DNA from: Planctomycetota bacterium
GTDB lineage: Bacteria; Planctomycetota; Phycisphaerae; UBA1845; PWPN01
Direction: 5' to 3'
Assembly: GCA_016209665.1 (NCBI GenBank)
Contig: JACQVT010000199.1
Location: 1-5,400 of the forward strand
DNA length: 5,400 nucleotides
A model generated the notes under the pieces. The model worked only from the letters and a program-made list of their open reading frames with translations. It was not told the DNA's origin and searched no databases. Shown piece after piece: positions 1 to 5,400 of the stretch (within the stretch, counting starts at the first letter, position 1; every line of letters starts with the position of its first letter). Made by a program: the position numbers and the translations under genes.

Positions 1-391
1 CGAACATCACCTTGCGGGCGAAGAAGTAGTCGAACTCCATGCCCAGGTTGATGTACCGGTTCGGCTTCTGCTCGCGGGGCAGGACGATGTTCAGCCCCAC
101 GCTCTTGCCGCCGGCCTCGTAAGCTCCCCGGTTGGCGGCCTCCATGATGCCCGGGCCGCCCCCGGTGATGATGGCAATCCCCTTGACGGCCAGGTCGTGA
201 GCCAGTTGCATCGCCTGATGATAGGCCGGCGCATCACGGGGGGTGCGGGCCGAGCCGTAGACCACCACCCCCGGCCCGACCCGGCTCATCATGTCAAAGC
301 CTTCCACGAACTCCGCCATGATCCGGAAAACCCGCCAGGTTTCCTCGGCGCCGGCGTGCTGGAGATGCGGTACCCGCGGTGCAGTGGTCAT
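1..391 (-). CDS. LOG/TIGR00730-family Rossmann-fold protein (3' end outside window)
   Basis: The first 130 residues are readable. They start at the ATG complementary to 389-391, with GAGG at 401-404 as a Shine-Dalgarno 9 nt upstream. A helical N-terminal lead (about 1-38) is followed by a beta strand ending in VVVYGSART (43-50), then the nucleotide-binding signature TGGGPGIMEAANRGA (76-90), GLNIVLP (99-105) and FFARKVMF (123-130). These are the conserved blocks of the 'lysine decarboxylase-like' LOG superfamily. Characterised members are cytokinin riboside 5'-monophosphate phosphoribohydrolases or related nucleotide-monophosphate glycosidases; the lysine decarboxylase label is a historical misannotation. 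R126 and K127 are in the conserved RK position, with A125 where V is more usual. The second diagnostic motif, PGGxGTxxE, would lie beyond the left edge and cannot be checked. The protein is probably cytosolic, with no signal peptide seen. Family assignment is firm, but the natural substrate in a non-plant-associated bacterium is unknown. Confidence 0.92.
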   Translation of the reverse strand, partial: MTTAPRVPHLQHAGAEETWRVFRIMAEFVEGFDMMSRVGPGVVVYGSARTPRDAPAYHQAMQLAHDLAVKGIAIITGGGPGIMEAANRGAYEAGGKSVGLNIVLPREQKPNRYINLGMEFDYFFARKVMF

Positions 392-449
392 GGGCGGTAT
401 CCTCGTTGACTCGCACCCCGATTGTAATCCGACTGAACGCTTCTCACCA
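392..449 (-). promoter_or_regulatory. Promoter and Shine-Dalgarno of the LOG-family gene
   Basis: On the minus strand a good -10 hexamer, TACAAT (complement of 421-426), lies upstream of the LOG start codon. Transcription starting about 7 nt downstream, near 413, would give a leader of about 22 nt containing GAGG (complement of 401-404), 9 nt from the ATG. At 17-nt spacing the -35 position (444-449) reads TGGTGA, only 3 of 6 matches to TTGACA. The -35 is therefore weak, and activation or a non-standard sigma preference is possible. The element is read from sequence only. Confidence 0.55.
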
Positions 450-471
450 GCACCGGTTGCTGGACCAGCAC
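446..471. repeat. Clustered CCAGCA half-sites, possible operator
   Basis: ACCAGCAC occurs at 446-453 and again at 464-471, exactly 18 bp apart. Between them lies an inverted copy, TGCTGG at 458-463. The first and inverted copies form a perfect 6-bp inverted repeat around the 5-bp centre CCGGT (447-463). The array overlaps the expected -35 region of the LOG promoter, where a repressor or activator would act. It could also be chance in GC-rich DNA, or a small hairpin; no T-run follows it, so it is not a classical terminator. Confidence 0.35.
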
Positions 472-542
472 GCTTACCGACCCGCGACCCTTTCCGAACC
501 GCGGCCGTCGGGAGCGGACGCGCCCAGTACCGGCTCGGCCTC

Positions 543-579
543 CTGAATTCACCGGCGGTTTCCGCTACCATGCCCGCCA
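543..579 (+). promoter_or_regulatory. TACCAT -10 element 7 nt before ATG (putative leaderless start)
   Basis: TACCAT at 566-571 matches the TAnnnT core of a -10 hexamer. Exactly 7 nt separate it from the ATG at 579, which would place the transcription start at the start codon. At 17-nt spacing, 543-548 reads CTGAAT, a weak -35 retaining TGA. There is no Shine-Dalgarno before 570 or 579. The alternative in-frame ATG at 570 overlaps the -10 hexamer and would not be transcribed from this promoter. The identical TACCAT-N7-ATG arrangement recurs before otsA, which raises confidence. Confidence 0.5.
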
Positions 580-3368
580 TGCTGTCGCCGCCGTCCGCCC
601 GTTGGCTCGTCTATGTGCTGTTCCTGCTGTCCGGGGGCACCGGGCTGGTCTACGAGGTGGTCTGGAGCCGCCAACTGGTGTTCCTGCTCGGCGGCACGAC
701 CTATGCCATCACGACGGTCCTGGTGGCGTTCATGTCCGGGCTGGCGCTGGGCAGTTGGCTGTCGGGCCGACTCGGTTCCCGCGTGCGTCGGCCGGGCCGG
801 GGCTATGGCCTGCTCGAGATCGCCGTCGGGCTGTACGCCCTGGCGGTGCCGGTGCTCCTGCGGTTGGCCGACCCGTTGTACCGGGCGATCTATCAGGCGG
901 TTTCGGCACCGGGCTCGCAGACCCCGATGGTGATTCTGACCGCCGCGCGGTTCTGCGTGGGAGCGTTGGTCCTGCTGCTGCCCGCCACCTGCATGGGGGC
1001 GACGCTGCCGATGCTCGTGCGTTATGTTGTCCGCGACGCCGGCCGTCTGGGCCGCTCGACCGGGCTGCTGTACGGCATCAACACCTGCGGAGCCATGATC
1101 GGCACCCTGCTCGCCGGCTTCGTGCTGATCCCGCGTCTCGGGCTGACGAGAACCACGTGGTCGACGGCAGCCGTGAACGTCGGCATCGGGTTGCTCGCCC
1201 TGCGCTTCCTGCGGGCGGAGGCGGTCAGGCCGGTGTCGGATCAAGCCGCGGTCCCGGCAAAACCCACCAAGCAGGCGCGCCCATCCGCCGCCCCCATCCC
1301 GGCGGTCACGTCGACCAAGGACTTGCGACAGACGGTGCTGGTCGTCGCCGGCCTGTCAGGGCTCGCGGCGATGGTCTACCAGATCGCCTGGACGCGGGCC
1401 CTGATCATGTCGCTCGGTTCCAGCACCTACGCCTTCACCTGCATCCTGGCCGCGTTCATCCTGGGCCTGGGCGTGGGGAGTCTGGCGGTCGCGGGGTGGG
1501 TCGACCGCTGGTCGCGGCCCGTCCTGCTGCTGGCGGCGATGGAACTGGGCATCGGCCTGGCGGCGATCTTCATCGTGCCGCTGCACGGCCAGATGCCGGC
1601 CATGGTGCACGACCTGGTCGTCCGCCGGCATCAGAACTACGCCTCGCTGCTGGTGGCCGAGTTCGTCCTGGTGATCGCGATCACGTTCGTGCCCACGTTC
1701 CTGATGGGGGCGGCGTTTCCGCTGATCGTGCGCATCGCGGGGGCGACCGGCCGCGACGCCGGCGCCACGGTAGGGCAGGTCTACTCGGTCAACACCGTCG
1801 GGACGATCGTCGGCTCGTTTCTGGCCGGGTTCGTGCTCATCCGCGGCGACGTGCTGGGCATCCAGAACTCGATCGTGGCGGCGGCGCTGTTGAACGCCTG
1901 CGCCGCCGCGTGGCTGCTGACCAAGTCGGGCCCCGCGGGCCGGCTCATGCCCGTCCATGCGGCGGCGGGGGGGTTCGGCGTGATCGCGGTGCTCGCCGTG
2001 GGCGTGCTGACCGGCCCCTGGCCGCGAGACCTGCTGACCAGCGGACCGTTCATCTTCCGCGGCGACCGCGAGCCGGCCGGCCGACAGATCGAGTACTTCT
2101 TCGAGGACGTCGACGCCACCGTGTCCGTCGAGCGGATCGGCGGGCCCCAGGGCAGCCTGACCCTGTGCGTCAACGGCAAACCCGACGCCTCCAACGTGGA
2201 AGACCTCCGCACGCAGTTGCTGGTCGGCCACCTGCCGGCCTTGTTCGATCGCGTCGGCGCCAAGGCGTGTATCATCGGCCTCGGCTCGGGCATGACGCTG
2301 GCGGCGGTCGCCCGGTATCCGTCGTATCAGCAGATCGACTGCGTCGAGATCAGCGAGGGCGTCATCGGGGCCGCGGAGACGTTCAAGCACGACACCTACG
2401 ACATCCTGCACAGCGACCCTCGCGTGCGGCTGATTCGCGCGGACGGACGGAACCACCTGCTGCTGACCGACGAGACCTATGACCTGATCGTCTCCGAGCC
2501 GTCCAACCCCTGGCTGGCCGGCATCTCGAACTTGTTCACCCGCGAGTTCTTCGACCTGTGCCGGCAGCGCCTCGCGCCCCACGGCGTGCTGGCCGTCTGG
2601 TTGCAGAGCTACTCGACGTCCCAGGCCAACTTCCGCATGGTCCTCCGCACGCTGATGGACGTGTTCGACTCGGCCTCGGTCTGGGAGGCCGGCCTGCCCG
2701 ATTACTGCCTGATTGCCGGCCCGCGTCTGGCCGACGTGCCGCTGGCCGACCTGGTCGCACGGTTTGAGCAACCGGCGGTCCGGGGAGACCTGGCCCGCAT
2801 TGCCCTGCGGGACATCGGGTCGGTTCTGGGTAACTACGTCACTGGGGGACCGCGGCTGCGGCAATGGGTCGAGGATGCCCCCGTGCACACCGACGACAAC
2901 GCGCTCCTGGAGTTCCGGGCTCCGTGGGACCTATACAGCCAGTCGCACCTGCAGATCGCCGAGGCGTTGCTCGACTTGCAGGGTTCGCCGCTGGGTGGCC
3001 TGGTGCGCGACGACACCGACGCGGCGACGGCGGCGGCGCGGGCCCGGACCGACGCCTGCGTTGCCGCCCGGCGCCTGCGGGTCCGCGGCATGAGGCAGTG
3101 GGAAGAGGAGCAGCACGCCGCCAGCGTCCACACCCTCGTCGAGGCCTACCGGGCCGACCCCGGTGATTTCCTGGTCTACCAGTTGCTGATGGAGCACGTC
3201 GGCGAGCTGGAGGAATGGTCGCGGGACGAACCGGCCTTGCGAGAACTGGTCGATGAGATCGAGCAGTTGCCCCCGCCCGAGATCACGCTGCCTTCGATGA
3301 TGGGCACACCATCCGGACCAGCCCCGCCGGCGGCACCTGCACCGCGTGCACGTACTCCGGCGTCATGA
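579..3368 (+). CDS. Membrane-fused spermidine-synthase-like protein with C-terminal helical extension
   Basis: This is a 929-residue protein from the ATG at 579, chosen over the ATG at 570 (932 aa) because 570 lies inside a likely -10 element. Further upstream the frame stays open but runs back into the LOG gene. Residues about 9-480 hold roughly 12-13 hydrophobic segments in two related halves. Residues 18-60 resemble 259-301 (VYEVVWSRQL against VYQIAWTRAL), and 163-184 resemble 400-421 (both ending LAGFVLI). The halves are joined by a Pro/Ala/Lys-rich linker (about 211-250). Residues about 505-715 are a spermidine-synthase-type Rossmann methyltransferase-like fold: GLGSG 567-571, VEIS 589-592, DGR 622-624, SEPSNPW 639-645, LFTREFF 652-658, and a terminal TDDNALLEF 771-779. 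Compared with true SpeE, the GGxDG loop has Ser for Asp, and the catalytic DSxDP motif reads EPSNP, so canonical aminopropyl transfer is doubtful. Residues 787-895 look like TPR-type helices, and 897-929 are Pro/Ala-rich. Such fused proteins are widespread and largely uncharacterised. The family call is strong; activity is unknown. Confidence 0.9.
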   Translation: MLSPPSARWLVYVLFLLSGGTGLVYEVVWSRQLVFLLGGTTYAITTVLVAFMSGLALGSWLSGRLGSRVRRPGRGYGLLEIAVGLYALAVPVLLRLADPLYRAIYQAVSAPGSQTPMVILTAARFCVGALVLLLPATCMGATLPMLVRYVVRDAGRLGRSTGLLYGINTCGAMIGTLLAGFVLIPRLGLTRTTWSTAAVNVGIGLLALRFLRAEAVRPVSDQAAVPAKPTKQARPSAAPIPAVTSTKDLRQTVLVVAGLSGLAAMVYQIAWTRALIMSLGSSTYAFTCILAAFILGLGVGSLAVAGWVDRWSRPVLLLAAMELGIGLAAIFIVPLHGQMPAMVHDLVVRRHQNYASLLVAEFVLVIAITFVPTFLMGAAFPLIVRIAGATGRDAGATVGQVYSVNTVGTIVGSFLAGFVLIRGDVLGIQNSIVAAALLNACAAAWLLTKSGPAGRLMPVHAAAGGFGVIAVLAVGVLTGPWPRDLLTSGPFIFRGDREPAGRQIEYFFEDVDATVSVERIGGPQGSLTLCVNGKPDASNVEDLRTQLLVGHLPALFDRVGAKACIIGLGSGMTLAAVARYPSYQQIDCVEISEGVIGAAETFKHDTYDILHSDPRVRLIRADGRNHLLLTDETYDLIVSEPSNPWLAGISNLFTREFFDLCRQRLAPHGVLAVWLQSYSTSQANFRMVLRTLMDVFDSASVWEAGLPDYCLIAGPRLADVPLADLVARFEQPAVRGDLARIALRDIGSVLGNYVTGGPRLRQWVEDAPVHTDDNALLEFRAPWDLYSQSHLQIAEALLDLQGSPLGGLVRDDTDAATAAARARTDACVAARRLRVRGMRQWEEEQHAASVHTLVEAYRADPGDFLVYQLLMEHVGELEEWSRDEPALRELVDEIEQLPPPEITLPSMMGTPSGPAPPAAPAPRARTPAS
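3363..3368. other. Overlapping palindromic stop codons of two convergent genes
   Basis: The sequence TCATGA holds the TGA stop of the plus-strand membrane protein (3366-3368) and, on the other strand, the TGA stop of the sulfotransferase (complement of 3363-3365). The genes overlap by 6 bp. No intergenic terminator is therefore possible between them, and each transcript must run into the antisense of the other before ending. Confidence 0.9.
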
Positions 3369-3938
3369 CGCCCGTTGGCGGTACAGGGACGGGTCGACCA
3401 TCTCCAGCATCTTGTCGGTCTGCATCTCGCCGCCGAGGAACTCGTCGAGGGTGCTCAGCCACGGCCTGGGGTCGCCGAGCAGCTCGTTGTAGTTGACGTA
3501 CAGCACCTTGAAGCAGGGGCTGGACTTCAGGTACTGGTCCACCTGCTGAATCTGCTGGCGGAACATGTTCATGACCTGGTCGTCGCGAAGGCCCTGGCTG
3601 GACTTGCCCTTCCGCTCCAGCATCACGTTCTGGGACTTGACGACCTCCTCGAGCCGGCGCCGCATGAAGATCACCCGGTACCCGCGGTCCTTGGGCAGAT
3701 CGAGCAGCAGCAGGTGCACCATCTTGACGACCTTGCCGCCGGCCTGGGCCAGCCAGGAGGGGTCCTGCTTGGTCCTCTTGACCGCCTCGAATTCGTAGTA
3801 GCCCCTGGGGTTGTCCTCGTCGGGTTTGCGGGTGTTGTCGATGAGGGCCGGAATGCCCCCGGCATCGATCATGCGCATCATCATCGATGTTCCCGACCGC
3901 GGCAGACCCGACACGATCGCGACGAAGTTCCTGTCCAT
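3363..3938 (-). CDS. Small sulfotransferase-family protein (PAPS-type P-loop)
   Basis: This is a 191-residue protein starting MDRNFVAIVSG at the ATG complementary to 3936-3938. AGGAGG (complement of 3950-3955) lies 11 nt upstream. Longer in-frame starts to 3983 would translate the Shine-Dalgarno and the -10 element, so they are rejected. GLPRSGTSMMMRM (11-23) is the 5'-phosphosulfate-binding loop of PAPS-dependent sulfotransferases. R94 and S102 in the segment VIFMRRRLEEVVKSQNVML (89-107) have the 8-residue separation of the 3'-phosphate-binding Arg/Ser pair, although the usual R(D/N)P reads RRL here. The segment VLYVNYNELLGDP (145-157) matches the late conserved block of the fold. There is no signal peptide or membrane anchor, so the protein is probably cytosolic. 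At under 200 residues it is short for the superfamily and leaves little room for an acceptor-binding insert. The acceptor is unknown; sulfation of a glycan, lipid or small metabolite would be possible. The fold is well supported, the reaction inferred. Confidence 0.85.
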   Translation of the reverse strand: MDRNFVAIVSGLPRSGTSMMMRMIDAGGIPALIDNTRKPDEDNPRGYYEFEAVKRTKQDPSWLAQAGGKVVKMVHLLLLDLPKDRGYRVIFMRRRLEEVVKSQNVMLERKGKSSQGLRDDQVMNMFRQQIQQVDQYLKSSPCFKVLYVNYNELLGDPRPWLSTLDEFLGGEMQTDKMLEMVDPSLYRQRAS

Positions 3939-3994
3939 CGGTTCGGCATCCTCCTGTGCGTGGGCCATTGTAGCCCGGATCATTCATTTGAACA
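3939..3994 (-). promoter_or_regulatory. Promoter and Shine-Dalgarno of the sulfotransferase gene
   Basis: A good -10 hexamer, TACAAT, is read on the minus strand (complement of 3967-3972). A start about 7 nt further on, near 3959, gives a leader of about 21 nt carrying a full AGGAGG (complement of 3950-3955), 11 nt before the ATG. The -35 is poor: TGTTCA at 16-nt spacing (complement of 3989-3994) matches 3 of 6 bases. The layout closely mirrors that of the LOG gene: same -10, similar leader length, Shine-Dalgarno present. Confidence 0.55.
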
Positions 3995-4020
3995 GTCCGC
4001 GAGGCACCGCCGACGGGCGG

Positions 4021-4042
4021 CCCCCCTCCTCTGGAGGTGGGG
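4021..4042. repeat. Strong C/G hairpin with one bulge
   Basis: CCTCC at 4025-4029 pairs with GGAGG at 4033-4037 around the loop TCT. After a bulged T at 4038 the stem continues with four C:G pairs (4021-4024 with 4039-4042). It is not followed by a T-run on either strand, so a Rho-independent terminator is unlikely. It lies upstream of the sulfotransferase promoter. On the plus strand it would sequester a GGAGG that precedes the ATG at 4049. Confidence 0.45.
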
Positions 4043-4138
4043 GAGACGATGATTCTGCTGCGTTCGTTCATCGACTTCCCACCGGCGAGGACGTGGGGCA
4101 CCCAAGAGGGCCGGCAGGCCGCTCATTCCGCCTTCCCA

Positions 4139-4160
4139 CCGCGGCCGGACGGCGCCGCGG
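4139..4160. repeat. 7-bp perfect inverted repeat CCGCGGC/GCCGCGG
   Basis: CCGCGGC (4139-4145) and GCCGCGG (4154-4160) are perfect inverted copies separated by 8 nt. They could form a stable hairpin in RNA or serve as a dyad protein site. There is no T-run beside it. Chance is a real alternative at this GC content. Confidence 0.3.
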
Positions 4161-4285
4161 GCGAGGTCATGCCACATGTTGTTCACGCGGCGTTCCCCGC
4201 GGCGCACCGACCGCAGTGACCCATTAACGACACTCAGAAGGCCGTGCCCCGGCGCGCCGCGCGAGTCCGTTATCGGGACGGGAGT

Positions 4286-4322
4286 TTGACGGGCCACTTG
4301 TCATCCCGTACCATTCCGTGTA
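4286..4322 (+). promoter_or_regulatory. Sigma-70-type promoter of otsA, predicted leaderless
   Basis: TTGACG at 4286-4291 (5 of 6 bases to TTGACA) is followed by a 17-nt spacer and TACCAT at 4309-4314, which fits TAnnnT. A further 7 nt leads to the ATG at 4322. Normal start-site spacing puts the first transcribed base at or next to the A of the start codon. No Shine-Dalgarno is visible in the 20 nt before it, which agrees with a leaderless mRNA. This is the best promoter in the window. Confidence 0.7.
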
Positions 4323-5400
4323 TGAGTCGTCTCCTGCTCGTTTCCAATCGCTTGCCGGTCACGGTGAGGCTGGAGCGGGGGCGCGTGACGGTCAAGCCCA
4401 GCGCCGGCGGACTGGCGACCGGCTTATGGGGCCCCCACCAGCGGGGCGAGGGCCTGTGGTTCGGCTGGCCCGGCGATGTGTCGGAACTCGAGCCCGAGCA
4501 GCGGGCCACCGTCGAGCGGCGCCTGGCCGAGCTGCGGACGATCCCCGTCTATCTTTCCCAGGACGAACACCGCCGGTATTACGAAGGCTTCTCCAACGGC
4601 GTCGTCTGGCCGTTGTGTCACTACCAGATCGACAAGGTCAGCATCGACTCCGAAGACTTCGGCGTGTACCGGGACGTCAACCGGCGGATGGCCGAGGCGG
4701 TCGCGGCGACCTACCGGCCGGACGACCTGATCTGGGTCCACGACTACCACCTGATGTTGCTCCCGGAGATGTTGCGGGACCGGATGCCCGACGCTCGGAT
4801 CGGCTTCTTCCTGCACATTCCCTTCCCATCCTCCGAGGTGTTCCGCATCCTGCCGTGGCGGGAGGAAATCTTGAGAGGTCTGCTGGGAGCGGACCTCATC
4901 GGCTTCCACACCCACACCTACATGCGGCATTTCGCCAGCGCGGTGCTGCGTCTGCTCGGGATCGAGACCAGCGTCGACTGCCTCGAATGCGCCGGGCGCA
5001 AGGTCCGGCTCGGCTCGTTTCCCATGGGTGTCGACGCGAGCCACTTTGCCGACCTCGGTGACAGTCCCCAGGTGCTCAACGCGGCCGACTCCATCCGCGC
5101 CGAGTCGGCCCCCCGGCGAATCTTCGTGGCCATCGATCGGCTGGACTACACCAAGGGCATCCCGCGGCGACTCCTGGCGTTCGAGCGGTTCCTCGAACGC
5201 AACCCCACGCTGCGGGACAAGGTCCGACTGGTCCAGGTGGCGGTCCCCAGCCGTGACAACATCGGCTCGTACCAGACCCTCCGCCGACGGGTGGAGGAAC
5301 TGCTGGGCCGCGTCAACAGCCGGTTTGCCACGCCCTCGGCGGTTCCCATCCATTCGATGTACCGGTCACTCAGCCGCGAAGAGGTCGTGGCCCTGTACCG
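4322..5400 (+). CDS. otsA: Trehalose-6-phosphate synthase, GT20 (3' end outside window)
   Basis: The visible 359 residues align block by block with OtsA, which transfers glucose from UDP- or another NDP-glucose to glucose-6-phosphate, giving trehalose-6-phosphate in the cytosol. Seen in order: LLVSNRLPV (5-13, with the phosphate-binding Arg at 10), SAGGL (27-31, donor loop), GLWFGWPG (44-51), YYEGFSNGVVWP (86-97), IWVHDYHLM (137-145), GFFLHIPFPS (161-170), DRLDYTKG (272-279) and AVPSR (307-311). Residues equivalent to E. coli W40, Y76, W85, D130, H154, R262 and K267 appear as W46, Y87, W96, D141, H165, R273 and K278, so the visible part looks intact and catalytic. The start is the ATG at 4322; the protein begins MSRLLLVSNR, as E. 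coli OtsA does with MSRLVVVSNR. The DGMNLV-type donor-site motif and the end of the gene lie past the window. Whether a trehalose-phosphatase (OtsB) domain is fused or follows cannot be seen. Trehalose would serve as an osmolyte or stress protectant. Confidence 0.95.
   Translation, partial: MSRLLLVSNRLPVTVRLERGRVTVKPSAGGLATGLWGPHQRGEGLWFGWPGDVSELEPEQRATVERRLAELRTIPVYLSQDEHRRYYEGFSNGVVWPLCHYQIDKVSIDSEDFGVYRDVNRRMAEAVAATYRPDDLIWVHDYHLMLLPEMLRDRMPDARIGFFLHIPFPSSEVFRILPWREEILRGLLGADLIGFHTHTYMRHFASAVLRLLGIETSVDCLECAGRKVRLGSFPMGVDASHFADLGDSPQVLNAADSIRAESAPRRIFVAIDRLDYTKGIPRRLLAFERFLERNPTLRDKVRLVQVAVPSRDNIGSYQTLRRRVEELLGRVNSRFATPSAVPIHSMYRSLSREEVVALY

Larger units (their letters stand above)
3973..4285. 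other. GC-rich divergent intergenic region without a supported gene
   Basis: This stretch separates the outward-facing sulfotransferase and otsA promoters. It holds two clear inverted repeats (4021-4042 and 4139-4160), a weaker CGCGG/CCGCG pair near 4186-4202, and a small imperfect inverted repeat GTCCGttatCGGGAC (about 4265-4279) just upstream of the otsA -35. Open frames exist on both strands, but none has recognisable domain content. The best small candidate, ATG at 4049 to a stop at 4219, is weak. No tRNA, riboswitch or T-tailed terminator was recognised. Confidence 0.5.

Noticed and set aside
291..578. N-terminal extension of the membrane protein frame back to 291
   Set aside because: It would overlap the well-supported LOG gene on the other strand and translate a promoter region. 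The extension has no recognisable membrane or domain content, and the hydrophobic protein begins naturally near 579.
602..2482. Long plus-strand open frame of 626 codons in another frame, and a 510-codon minus-strand frame at 1356-2888
   Set aside because: Both lie inside the clearly conserved membrane/synthase-like gene. Their translations are Arg/Gly/Pro/His-rich low-complexity text typical of shadow frames in GC-rich genes.
3939..3983. Fifteen-residue longer start for the sulfotransferase
   Set aside because: The extension would cover the TACAAT -10 element and the AGGAGG ribosome site. The ATG at 3938 gives the usual short lead into the P-loop.
3283..4101. 272-codon minus-strand frame covering the sulfotransferase in another frame
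   Set aside because: It has no domain content. The 191-residue frame carries the PAPS-loop and the conserved Arg/Ser pair with a proper ribosome site.
4249..4260. GGCGCGCC palindrome and nearby CG-rich repeats
   Set aside because: It is short and expected by chance at this GC content, with no neighbouring T-run, repeat unit or attachment-site structure.
4424..5353. 309-codon minus-strand open frame opposite otsA
   Set aside because: The opposite strand encodes an unmistakable GT20 enzyme with every expected motif. The antisense frame has no recognisable domain.

Overview
The window is GC-rich bacterial DNA with four protein-coding genes and two intergenic control regions. No RNA gene, mobile element or CRISPR array is visible. 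The codon use, the membrane-fused spermidine-synthase-like protein and the stand-alone PAPS-type sulfotransferase would fit Planctomycetota (for example Phycisphaerae-like lineages) or another GC-rich environmental phylum. No lineage marker is present, so this is an impression only.

Layout. Bases 1-391, minus strand: the first 130 codons of a LOG/TIGR00730-family Rossmann-fold protein, whose C-terminus runs off the left edge. Bases 392-578: a divergent intergenic region with a minus-strand promoter and a small array of CCAGCA half-sites for the LOG gene, and a plus-strand promoter-like element for the next gene. Bases 579-3368, plus: a 929-residue multi-pass membrane protein with an internally duplicated membrane domain, a spermidine-synthase-like domain that lacks the usual catalytic aspartates, and a helical C-terminal extension. 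Bases 3363-3938, minus: a compact 191-residue sulfotransferase-fold protein, convergent with the previous gene. The two stop codons overlap in the palindrome TCATGA. Bases 3939-4321: a GC-rich divergent intergenic region with hairpins and two outward-facing promoters. Bases 4322-5400, plus: the first 359 codons of trehalose-6-phosphate synthase (OtsA, GT20), cut by the right edge.

The four genes do not form an operon: neighbours are divergent, convergent, divergent. No shared pathway can be claimed. The most coherent signal is in the start regions. Both plus-strand genes have TACCAT followed by exactly 7 nt and an ATG, with no Shine-Dalgarno sequence. At otsA this is preceded by TTGACG at 17-nt spacing, so transcription would begin at or next to the start codon (leaderless mRNA). 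Both minus-strand genes instead have TACAAT, a predicted leader of about 21-22 nt, and a Shine-Dalgarno sequence. Thus two initiation modes appear side by side. I see no clear evidence of a wholly new multi-gene system.
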